From JBKEDS01 sp047975545 (GTDB lineage Bacteria > Bacteroidota > Bacteroidia > Flavobacteriales > Flavobacteriaceae), in assembly GCA_047975545.1 (NCBI GenBank), contig JBKEDS010000012.1, positions 19,697 to 83,696 of the forward strand: a stretch of 64,000 nt of DNA, in the 5' to 3' direction. This document shows, piece by piece, positions 19,001 to 26,185 of the stretch. Each line of letters opens with the position of its first letter. The stretch's first letter is position 1. The notes under the pieces are model-generated. The model made no database searches, was not told where the DNA came from, and saw nothing but the letters and a program-made list of their open reading frames with translations. The position numbers and the translations under genes are program-made.

Positions 19001-19420
19001 CACTATGGTTCCTGTTATTGTTATGCCTTGGTAAGCAATAGCAATGGGTTCTGTCGGGTTTTCTTTTATAAGAATAGTGTTATTGTCGGACAACCCGAAA
19101 CTTAGATTACTACTGGATAAACTTAAATCAAGCAACTTGGCAACCTCGATGTCGCCTTGGCGCAACTGTACTTTGGGTGTGTTTTTAAATAAATTTTTAG
19201 GATAAATAAACCTATAGTTTGTTTGTTCCTTGATAATTTTAAAAACTTCATCCACGGCGACCACCTGATCCCGGCTTATAGTTACCTTGTCCTGTGACAG
19301 CGACCTTTCGGTATTTAAACCAAATACCGTTGCGCACAATAAAAAGACAAATGTTCTCATTAGTAAAAAAAGCAGCCGTTTCCGAAAGATTGGATTGGCT
19401 TTAATTAATTTAATTTTCAT
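16046..19420 (-). CDS. SusC-family TonB-dependent outer-membrane transporter with STN domain
   Basis: This 1124-residue outer-membrane importer begins with a signal segment (LLFLLMRTFVFLLCATVFG), then a Secretin/TonB N-terminal (STN) domain at about residues 45-115 (KIIKEQTNYRFIYPKNLF). A carboxypeptidase-like CNA-B domain follows (ITGTIVDQEGMPLPGANV), then the plug (VVVGYGSKKKSDLTGAVSVV; APGVTVQSSGEPGG), a 22-strand barrel, and a C-terminal aromatic-ended strand (VQVDF). The STN domain is the part that contacts FecR-type anti-sigma factors, which fits the fecR and sigma genes directly upstream. It should import arabino-oligosaccharides together with SusD. A Ca-binding-like Asp-rich loop (DTDGDGTADAGDG) in the barrel is common in SusC proteins. 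Confidence 0.96.
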   Translation of the reverse strand: MKIKLIKANPIFRKRLLFLLMRTFVFLLCATVFGLNTERSLSQDKVTISRDQVVAVDEVFKIIKEQTNYRFIYPKNLFKNTPKVQLRQGDIEVAKLLDLSLSSSNLSFGLSDNNTILIKENPTEPIAIAYQGITITGTIVDQEGMPLPGANVIEQGTTNGAQSDFDGKFLLTVGNANAVLEISYVGYNTQVVSLNGKTTLNIVLREDVAALDEVVVVGYGSKKKSDLTGAVSVVDVDDAKKTITYDVAKMIQGQAPGVTVQSSGEPGGFVNIKIRGITSFRNNNPLFVIDGVIVEDPYDFATGDVESIQVLKDASSAAIYGARGANGVVIITTKKGKEGNININYKTTVGFQNIAKNRWFSLANREQYQQLVRQAERNALNQGFDIATSPGAYPDNPLYIDDIDTDWQDEAFRTGTLENHTLAFNGGAPSLGYNVNLDYFKNTSYMESPQAYERYSTNINLNGEKGKFKYGAKVAYTVSDKENFNEYLAGTTSIINLLQAVPTMPVYDSNRLGGYGGTDGIAQRAISLNVIGYNNLITNESKRNRFIGNIWGEYEIIKGLKYKLNVSGDRLNWNSRYFNPPSDLGWYYVTTPEEARLDVNSGQVTRTIINNLLTYDFNLAEKHVFNLMVGTIQERTNIHNYYSNGTGFESDEIAHLEYADSRDASEYESEETYKSIIGRVDYTYDDRYLLTLNFRQDKSSKFSTANNTGNYFSLSGAWKVHNDFTLPEWWDTFKIRAGYGQLGNNTIGLYEFALTTNPFASYVFGDTLAEGTTVVEIVDPDIKWEDTESMNVAAEFGMFNNKLQFTAEWFKKKSTDLLADVPIPYSSGSFPITLTTNAGTIQNTGLELTLSYNNFIKDFNYNISANFGTLKNEVLKIGTDNTPISVGVGRTEVGRSAGEIYVYQTEGIFQSQDEIDNHAYQANAAPGDIMFVDQLTVDTDGDGTADAGDGIITDADRTFQGSVIPKISFGLNLGGSYKNFDFSCFFQGAAGHKIFNGTYQSLMSGDLVNQHTDMLNYWTPNNTGTSIPRPIIGDPNANNRASDRFVEKGDFVRLQSLEVGFKIPLETKIFEKARIFATGQNLFVITKYKGYDPDFISDGLFNRGTEFGSYPNPRTIAIGVQVDF

Positions 19421-19468
19421 AATTTAGCTTAGAATTAGTTAAACATTGTTTTAATTGATTTGAAATAA

Positions 19469-19519
19469 GAAGGGAGACGAAGCCCGATACCGCCAAACAT
19501 CAAAGCTTCTAATCCCTTC
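19469..19519. other. stem-loop between fecR and susC
   Basis: Two nested perfect stems occur: GAAGGGA (19469-19475) with TCCCTTC (19513-19519), and GAAGC (19479-19483) with GCTTC (19505-19509). Each arm pair is separated by 3 unpaired bases. A T-rich stretch follows on the plus strand; on the minus (coding) strand the run is weaker. It may mark the end of the regulatory transcript, or process or attenuate mRNA before susC. Confidence 0.5.
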
Positions 19520-19524
19520 GTTTT

Positions 19525-20676
19525 TTATTTTAACACTACGGTTTTATTGTGTATTTGATAACTTTTTATAATGCCGAAATTTTGAATGGTTTTTAAAATT
19601 TCTTCTATCGGCTGATCCTTGCTTAACACACCTATAAATTCTTGCGGCATAAGGTCTCGGTTTTCAAAAACAACGTCTATATCATACCATCTGGACAAAA
19701 CCCCCATAATATCTTTTAAAGGCATATTTTCAAAGCTAAAAACGCCGTCTTTCCATGACGTTTCATTATAAACGTCTATCGTAGAAACCGATATGGTTTC
19801 TGAACTTATGTTAAATTTGGATTGTTGATTGGGCTTTAGCTTTTCTGTATTCTTTAGTGCTTTTACCTCAACCGAGCCTTCAACCAACGTGGTATAAATG
19901 GTATTTTCGTCCCGATAAGCCTTTATATTAAATTCGGTTCCCAAAACTTGCACTTCCTGATTGGCGTTAAGCACCTTGAACCTTGTGCCTTTAGTTACGC
20001 TAAAATAGGCTTCGCCATGGATTAGTTCCACCTCTCGTGGTTTCCCTTCAATAAAGGTTACGGGATATTTTAAATAGGTTTCGGAGTTTAGCCAAACTTG
20101 GGTGCCATCGGACAGTTTAATGTGGAATTGCCCCCCCCTTGGTATGGACAAATAATTATATTCTGCTTTGGCAGCTTTTGCTATTTTATAAATTAACGTT
20201 TCCCCATTACTTTCCGCATGTTGGGTTTTAAACGTCTTTCCGCTTTCTAAAGCTATTTGCTTACCATCTCCCAAAGTAAGCACGGCTTTGTCGGTCCCTA
20301 TTTCTATAGCCCCAACTACTTTATCATTGGGCTGCCCGCCATTATTTTCTTCTATTTTGTTGTGCCTAATAAAAACTACCAACAAAACACCTATAACCGA
20401 GGCCGCAACTGCCCATTGCCACATTATTTTACGGGTCGTTCCCGGATTTATTTTCTTTTTAACAATTTCCCATTCTGTTTTTTTATTAATCTGTTTTTTT
20501 AATTTTATCCTGCTTTCTATGGCCGATTTTTGGGTTAAGCTTTCAAGAATATATGCTTTGTCCTGCTCTGTAAAAATATCCGATTGTTCCAAAGCATTAG
20601 ATTTTTCATTTTTTAATAATGATTTAGCTATGCTTTTTGAAAGCGCTATTATCGTATCGAATACCGACATTTTCAT
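19525..20676 (-). CDS. FecR-family anti-sigma factor
   Basis: This 383-residue single-pass inner-membrane protein has a cytoplasmic N-terminal part of about 90 residues that should hold the ECF sigma factor. A transmembrane helix lies near residues 88-104 (MWQWAVAASVIGVLLVVF). The periplasmic FecR domain follows (SIPRGGQFHIKLSDGTQVWL; EVELIHGEAYFSV; EFNIKAYRDENTIYTTLVEG), then a C-terminal DUF4974-like region (FSFENMPLKDIMGVLSRWYDI) that should meet the SusC STN domain. It lies between the sigma gene and susC. By family knowledge, substrate binding at SusC is relayed through this protein to free the sigma factor. Confidence 0.95.
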   Translation of the reverse strand: MKMSVFDTIIALSKSIAKSLLKNEKSNALEQSDIFTEQDKAYILESLTQKSAIESRIKLKKQINKKTEWEIVKKKINPGTTRKIMWQWAVAASVIGVLLVVFIRHNKIEENNGGQPNDKVVGAIEIGTDKAVLTLGDGKQIALESGKTFKTQHAESNGETLIYKIAKAAKAEYNYLSIPRGGQFHIKLSDGTQVWLNSETYLKYPVTFIEGKPREVELIHGEAYFSVTKGTRFKVLNANQEVQVLGTEFNIKAYRDENTIYTTLVEGSVEVKALKNTEKLKPNQQSKFNISSETISVSTIDVYNETSWKDGVFSFENMPLKDIMGVLSRWYDIDVVFENRDLMPQEFIGVLSKDQPIEEILKTIQNFGIIKSYQIHNKTVVLK

Positions 20677-20820
20677 ATGCTTTTTTAACCTAAAACTATC
20701 CCTATTTATCTTTAAGACGACAAAGTGTTAAAGTAGGGTTAAAAAAAATCGAGTTTTTTAATAAAAAAAACACGATTAAACACAAATTACTCCGATTTAC
20801 GGCAATATAATTTCTATTAC

Positions 20821-21357
20821 TTAGATGATAAATACAAAAGCTATAAGCTCAAAATATTGTTTTAACATAGGTCTTAGCTTTTTGTATGCAATTTTTTTCT
20901 GTGCTTTTACAGTATTTAACGTAATGCTTAGCTCTTTTGCTATTTCGGTATTGGAAAAGCCCTTTATACTTAGGAATATAATTCGTGCGCATTTTTTTGG
21001 CAGTGTATTAACGGCATTTTCTATTATCGTGGATGTTTCTGCTACTACAACCTCCTTTAAAAAAAAAGTATTGGTTGCTAATGCTGTAAGTTCGGGAGTT
21101 GGTAAAAGAGAAGTATTTTTATAATGTTTGCTTTTTACATAATCTAAGCATTTATTTTTTACCGCCGTGTAAAGATAGGATTTAACGCTTTTTTCGTTAT
21201 TGAAATCAATTTCGTCTTCCCAAACCTTAATAAATACATCTTGAACAATATCCTTGGACACCTCCATATTGTCGATATATTTATTCCCAAACAGACATAG
21301 CCCAATGTACAGCTCGTCGAAAAAAAACTTAAATTCTTTTAGTTTTAGTTTATACAT
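20821..21357 (-). CDS. ECF RNA polymerase sigma factor (Bacteroidota expansion type)
   Basis: This 178-residue sigma-70 family protein contains only regions 2 and 4. Region 2 is at about residues 12-75 (ELYIGLCLFGNKY, KDIVQDVFIKVWED). Region 4 is at about 115-165 (ARIIFLSIKGFSNTEIAKEL, then NTVKAQKKIAYKKL as recognition helix). It is the first gene of the arabinan locus and is followed by its anti-sigma factor 144 bp later. It should direct RNA polymerase to the susC promoter, and possibly its own, when arabinan fragments are sensed. No second promoter of the same sequence could be recognised with certainty. Confidence 0.95.
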   Translation of the reverse strand: MYKLKLKEFKFFFDELYIGLCLFGNKYIDNMEVSKDIVQDVFIKVWEDEIDFNNEKSVKSYLYTAVKNKCLDYVKSKHYKNTSLLPTPELTALATNTFFLKEVVVAETSTIIENAVNTLPKKCARIIFLSIKGFSNTEIAKELSITLNTVKAQKKIAYKKLRPMLKQYFELIAFVFII

Positions 21358-21524
21358 GGGTATTTCTTGGTTACCTTTAAATGTTAAATCACGTTTTAAA
21401 AACCTTTGCCTATCAATTAAATACGCCTATAAATTAGGCTAATTAAAAAATAAGTGTCATTATAACATTTAAAAGTAATGAAATTTTTCCAATAAACAAA
21501 CAATGGTGTTCTTTAAAATTTAAA

Positions 21525-21557
21525 AAGCCCCAAAAGAAAACAATTCTTTTGAGGCTT
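21525..21557 (-). terminator. intrinsic terminator after the Asp-box gene
   Basis: A 14-bp stem with one mismatch pairs 21525-21538 with 21544-21557 around a 5-base loop. On the minus strand GGGGCTTTTT ends in a T-run. It separates the exported Asp-box protein gene from the sigma-factor promoter region. Confidence 0.75.
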
Positions 21558-21581
21558 CGGTTTATTTTATAAAACTTGGAT

Positions 21582-24290
21582 TTACTTCGACACCCGAATA
21601 AACCCTTCCAACGTTTGCGTACTCGTTCCTCTTGCGTCGGTTACGGTTAGGGTTACATTGTGCGTACCTTTTTTAGCTTTTTCGTAGGAAACCAAAGGAC
21701 GCTCGTCCGTAGAGGTTTCGGGTATACCGCCTTCAAAATGCCATTTATAAGTGGCATTTTTATCGGCTACCGAATAATCGGCAAACCGCACTAAGGCATC
21801 CTTTTTGGTAACGGCTACCCTACTGGCCGTTATGTTGGCCTTTGGCGGGGTTTGCTCCAACAAATCGTTTTGCCAAAGCCCTCTTGAGGTGCCTACTCGC
21901 AATTTTCCCGTGGCATAGTTTATAAACATAAAACTGGTATTGGCAGCGGGCATTCCCGTGCCAAAAGGCTTCCATTCGGGCATTCCCGCTTTGCGGTAAT
22001 AAATACCAAAACGAGTACCGAGGTACAAAATATCGTTGCTACCACGTTGGTAAATCATGGAATAAATAGCGTACGAAGGCAAACCTTCGGAAAAATTGTT
22101 CCATGTTTTGCCGCCGTCTTTTGAGTGGATAACCTTTACCTCGTCCTGCGTGCCTTTTGCCGTTACCCATAGATCGTCCGGGTTTTTATCGCTTACGGCC
22201 AAACGCCAAAGTGCATAATTTTTTACCAAACTTGCTGGTGGCCCTACCTCTGTCCATGTTTTGCCTTCGTCGGTAGATTTTATAACCCGGTTTGGCTCCA
22301 CAACGGCATACACGTAATTAGGATTGGCAAAACTAACCTTAACGGCAACGGCATTCTTTTTTTCTTCTGAAAAATCGTTTATTACCTGCCAGCTTTCGGC
22401 ATTATCGGTTGTTTTGGTTAGTTTGTAGGTTTTATTCCTATCGCCATAATCGCTGCCATAGATAACATAATATTGATTAGGGTGAAACTCCAAATTATCC
22501 AAGGTAATATACCCCAGTTGAATGCCCAAATCCTGGAATTTATGCCCTGTTTTTTCGGTTAACGAGCGTTTTACTTTTTGGTGCCCCCACGGGTGGGTGT
22601 ACATATATTGGTCGTCTATGGGGTTTACGTTTGCCGCCATGGCATCGGCGCCGTTTACGGCAATCCAGCCGCCATAAACGGTATCGTCCCGAAAACAAAT
22701 ACGGTTATGGTTTAGCCCCACGGCCATAATATCGTTTTTAAACGATTGCCCAAAGCCCCACAATTCCTGTATGCCCAAGCCATCGCTTTTGTCCTTAACC
22801 ACGGTATGGCCACCATCGGCGGAATAATAGGCGCCGCCATCGTTGGCATCCCAAATATGGCTGCCTATAACGGATAGGCCATGGTGGTCGCCATGCACGC
22901 CCGTATGGGCATTGTTAGAGGCGTATTTGTCGTATTGCTTGCCCGTTACCACTTGGCCGCTACGGTCGTAATGCCAGGTGTTTCCGCCATCGGTACTTAC
23001 TTTTAACTTATTGGCGGCACAGGCCAGCATGTTTTCATCGGTTTCGGAAACGGTAAAGGCAAAGTTCCACGTTAATTGCGCCAAATGCGCCGTTTCGTAA
23101 AGAAAATCGGTGTCGTCCATAGCGTTTACCAAAGGCTCATTAGCATTGCCGCAACATTTTTTTTCAAAGGAATTACCCGCATCGGCCGACTTAAAAAACG
23201 AAATTTTATCGTTTTTTCCTCCGCCATTAAACCCTATGGCTATATAAACCACGCTGCTATTAGCGGGCGTGGTTGCCAATCGGGCGCGGTGGGCTTTTTC
23301 GTCGTAATCGGAAGGAAAACCGTTGGTAATGGTTTCGAACGATGTTCCGCTATTCGTCGATTTTTTAAAGTTTATCCATCCGGTAGTTGCCGATGTTTCT
23401 ACAATATAAACCACGTTATCATTATCGGGTTTTACCCGCATGTCCCAAATTTTTTGGGCGGTTTGGTATTTTTCTTCCCAAGTATTGCCGCCGTCGGTGG
23501 ATTTTAACAGCTTGCAAATATCCGCTTCCTCGGTTGTGGCATAAACAATTTCCGAACTATTGGTAGGCACATCCACCCAAACCAAGCGCCCGTATTTTTC
23601 GGGGAAATTCTTTTTTAATGTTGTGTAAAACCAACTGTTACCGCCGTTGGTAGATTTTATTACGCCCATATCGGTACCGGCATACACAATGTCGGGGTTT
23701 TGGCGGCTAAAAATAATTTCGTTTACCCATTCGACTTCGGGCGTATTACCGGAAACAAATTTCCAGTTATTACCACTGTCGTTGGTTTGCCAAATACCGG
23801 CTGTAACCGCTCCGGCCAATACCGAGTTGTTATTATTGGGGTTTATACGTATACTGCGCAAAACGCCCACGCCACCATTGTCCTGCGTGGTGTTCCATTT
23901 TAAAAAAATTTGTTCCCAAGGGTTGCCTTCGGTGGCTTGTTTTTGAATAAATGGGACAGTTGTTTTTTCTTCAATTAAATAACCGTTTGCATCGATATTG
24001 GGGTAATAGTGGTGGGCAAAGTTTTTATACGCCTTAACTTCTTGGGTTTTTATATAGGGGTATTTTGAAAAATAATTGGTAAACGCATTTCTAACGCTAT
24101 AAAAATCGGGGGCGTTAGCATTCATGCCTTCGTACCAATTACTGGATTGGTGTTTTACGGACCAGTATTGTTTGGCGTCGTCATCGGTTTTGGTGGCCTT
24201 GGATTTTATGGTGAAGGACAATAAAATTCCCGAAATGAAAATTAATAGTAATAAGGCTGCCTGTTTTGGGTAGTTTTTAATTGTTTTCAA
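21582..24290 (-). CDS. exported Asp-box (BNR/VPS10-like) propeller protein with C-terminal PKD domain
   Basis: This 902-residue protein has an N-terminal hydrophobic signal or anchor (AALLLLIFISGILLSFTI). It carries at least six Asp-box motifs, for example STNGGNSW, STDGGNTW (twice), SADAGNSF, STDEGKTW and SKDGGKTW. These spread over about residues 150-800 and indicate one or two beta-propellers of the sialidase/xyloglucanase/VPS10 fold. Residues about 815-900 form a PKD-like domain (ATYKWHFEGGIPETS; GTHNVTLTVTDARG). Enzymatic residues of sialidases or GH74 could not be identified, so the role is unknown. No T9SS sorting tail is seen. The start is TTG at 24290, with no in-frame ATG nearby. 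It is flanked by terminators and stands alone beside the arabinan locus. Confidence 0.8.
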   Translation of the reverse strand: MKTIKNYPKQAALLLLIFISGILLSFTIKSKATKTDDDAKQYWSVKHQSSNWYEGMNANAPDFYSVRNAFTNYFSKYPYIKTQEVKAYKNFAHHYYPNIDANGYLIEEKTTVPFIQKQATEGNPWEQIFLKWNTTQDNGGVGVLRSIRINPNNNNSVLAGAVTAGIWQTNDSGNNWKFVSGNTPEVEWVNEIIFSRQNPDIVYAGTDMGVIKSTNGGNSWFYTTLKKNFPEKYGRLVWVDVPTNSSEIVYATTEEADICKLLKSTDGGNTWEEKYQTAQKIWDMRVKPDNDNVVYIVETSATTGWINFKKSTNSGTSFETITNGFPSDYDEKAHRARLATTPANSSVVYIAIGFNGGGKNDKISFFKSADAGNSFEKKCCGNANEPLVNAMDDTDFLYETAHLAQLTWNFAFTVSETDENMLACAANKLKVSTDGGNTWHYDRSGQVVTGKQYDKYASNNAHTGVHGDHHGLSVIGSHIWDANDGGAYYSADGGHTVVKDKSDGLGIQELWGFGQSFKNDIMAVGLNHNRICFRDDTVYGGWIAVNGADAMAANVNPIDDQYMYTHPWGHQKVKRSLTEKTGHKFQDLGIQLGYITLDNLEFHPNQYYVIYGSDYGDRNKTYKLTKTTDNAESWQVINDFSEEKKNAVAVKVSFANPNYVYAVVEPNRVIKSTDEGKTWTEVGPPASLVKNYALWRLAVSDKNPDDLWVTAKGTQDEVKVIHSKDGGKTWNNFSEGLPSYAIYSMIYQRGSNDILYLGTRFGIYYRKAGMPEWKPFGTGMPAANTSFMFINYATGKLRVGTSRGLWQNDLLEQTPPKANITASRVAVTKKDALVRFADYSVADKNATYKWHFEGGIPETSTDERPLVSYEKAKKGTHNVTLTVTDARGTSTQTLEGFIRVSK

Positions 24291-24346
24291 TGCTTGTTAG
24301 TTTTAGTTTATAAAAATAGGGAGTTTATTTGAATTAGCCTACCAAT

Positions 24347-24378
24347 AAAAAACCCCATCTTAAAAAAGACAGGGTTTT
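24347..24378 (-). terminator. probable terminator of the nrdBA operon
   Basis: The stem pairs AAACCCCATCTT-type left arm bases with AAGACAGGGTTTT on the right, with two mismatches and an A-rich loop. A T-run follows on the minus strand. It lies 22 bp beyond the nrdA stop. Confidence 0.55.
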
Positions 24379-24400
24379 ATAAGGTGTTTTATCGAACAGT

Positions 24401-26182
24401 TTAAGCCTCGCAGCTTGTACATTCTTTTTTCTGTTTGAATTTTTGTGCGGCGTTCATACTGTGCTGGTAGTACAGGGATTTTAAGCCCAGTTTCCAAGCG
24501 GTAATATGAATGTTATTGATGTCCTTAACGGGCATTTCAGGATGCACGATAATGTTTACCGACTGGCCTTGGTCTATAAACTCCTGTCTGGCGGCGGCTT
24601 GGTAGATAACATCCAATTGGTCTATTTCCGAATAGGTTTTAAACACATCTTTTTCGGCTTGGGTTAAAAACTCCAAATGCTGCACCGAGCCATCCATATC
24701 CCTAACGCTTCGCCAAACTTCGGTTGTGTTTTGGCCTTTTTCTTCCAACAAGGCTTCCAAAAACGGGTTTTTAATCGTGGTTTTTATTTTGGCTATATCC
24801 TTCACATAAATATTGGACCAAATAGGCTCGATACCCTGCGACACCTGCCCCAAAATAAAGGCCGACGAGGTTGTTGGCGCTATGGCGTTCAAGGTTGCGT
24901 TTCGGCGGCCGTAGCCTTTTAGCACTTCGGGCTCGCCAAATTTTTCGGCTAACTCTTGTGAGGCTTTATACGAACGTTCTTTAATGGTTTTAAATATTTC
25001 ACGGTTTAGGCTAAAAGCCTCCTGGCTATCGAAAGCGTGCATTTTCGATTGCAATAACGAATGCCAGCCCAAAACACCAAGACCCAAGGCACGGTTTTCC
25101 TTCGCAAAATTATAGGCACGTTCCATAAATAGGAAGGTTTGGCGGTCGTCCCTGTCGGAAGAATCGCGGTATACTTCCAATTTCTCGATAAACTCGGTAA
25201 TTACGGCATCTAAGAAATATATCATGGTTTCTACGGCATCGGTATTTTTCCATTTGTCGTAGTGCAATACGTTTACGCTGGACAGTACGCATACAAACGA
25301 CCAATTATCGTTTGAGGGTAGCATAATTTCGGTACACAAATTACTGGCGTAAATGCTGTGGTTGTTATCCTTGTATACTTCCGGTTTGCCGTTATTGGCG
25401 TTATCGGTAAAAAACACGTAAGGGTAGCCCATTTCGCCGCGGCTTTGCAGCACTTTGGCCCAAGTGGTACGTTTTTCAACATCGCCATCAATCATCTCCT
25501 GCATCCATTGGCTGGTAATGGTAACGCCGTGGGTTAATTGTTGTATGGGGTTGCCTTCGGTGCCAATTTCCAAAAATTCCTTAATATCGGGATGCTCGAT
25601 GGGCAAGTATGGCGAAAACCGCCCGCGGCGCACGGAGCCTTGGCTAACCACATCGACCATGGATTCGAACAATTGCATGATATGCACCGCCCCGGAGGCT
25701 TGGCCGTTGTTTTTTACGGGAGCTCCCCTGTGGCGTATTTTTCCGAAAAAACCGGAAGTACCACCGCCCAGTTTGGACATCATACCGACTTCGGATTGGG
25801 TGTACAGGATGTTGCCCATATCGTCGTCTATATGCGAGCCGAAACAGCTAATGGGCAAACCCCGCTGCTTACCAAAATTGGACCAAACGGGTGAGGCCAA
25901 AGAGAAAAAGCCTTCGGACATGTAATGGTAAAACTTATCGGAATATCCTGGAATTTGGAGGATTTGCTCCGCCCTATTGGCTATTTCCCTAATGCGCTGC
26001 TTTGGCGTTGCGCCTTCGGTTAGGTAGCCGGAACCCAAAAACTTTTGGCTGTATTCGTTTAACCATTTAAAGCCTTCATCGTTATTAACGTGGTTTAAAT
26101 ATTCTTTTCGGGCATTTACCAATTCTTGTGCGTTATTGGTTTGTAGGTTTTGGGCGGGTTGGTTTAATACGTTTTTCTCCAT
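24401..26182 (-). CDS. nrdA: class I ribonucleoside-diphosphate reductase, catalytic alpha subunit
   Basis: This 593-residue enzyme reduces ribonucleotides to deoxyribonucleotides. The substrate-site residues are all present: Cys113 (LPISCFGS), Asn281, Cys283 and Glu285 (NLCTEI), and Cys298 (FVCVL). The radical-transfer pair is Tyr571-Tyr572 (SLYYQHS) and the C-terminal redox pair is Cys588/Cys591 (CTSC). The protein begins close to the catalytic domain. The N-terminal ATP-cone of about 90 residues found in E. coli-type NrdA is missing, which explains the short length. The cone is on NrdB instead. It lies 3 bp after nrdB, so the two are one operon. Confidence 0.97.
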   Translation of the reverse strand: MEKNVLNQPAQNLQTNNAQELVNARKEYLNHVNNDEGFKWLNEYSQKFLGSGYLTEGATPKQRIREIANRAEQILQIPGYSDKFYHYMSEGFFSLASPVWSNFGKQRGLPISCFGSHIDDDMGNILYTQSEVGMMSKLGGGTSGFFGKIRHRGAPVKNNGQASGAVHIMQLFESMVDVVSQGSVRRGRFSPYLPIEHPDIKEFLEIGTEGNPIQQLTHGVTITSQWMQEMIDGDVEKRTTWAKVLQSRGEMGYPYVFFTDNANNGKPEVYKDNNHSIYASNLCTEIMLPSNDNWSFVCVLSSVNVLHYDKWKNTDAVETMIYFLDAVITEFIEKLEVYRDSSDRDDRQTFLFMERAYNFAKENRALGLGVLGWHSLLQSKMHAFDSQEAFSLNREIFKTIKERSYKASQELAEKFGEPEVLKGYGRRNATLNAIAPTTSSAFILGQVSQGIEPIWSNIYVKDIAKIKTTIKNPFLEALLEEKGQNTTEVWRSVRDMDGSVQHLEFLTQAEKDVFKTYSEIDQLDVIYQAAARQEFIDQGQSVNIIVHPEMPVKDINNIHITAWKLGLKSLYYQHSMNAAQKFKQKKECTSCEA

Positions 26183-26185
26183 GGA

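Noticed and set aside
2585..21357. The whole arabinan locus as recently transferred DNA
   Set aside because: Base composition and codon style look the same as in the flanking housekeeping genes by eye, and no integrase, transposase or attachment repeats are at its ends.
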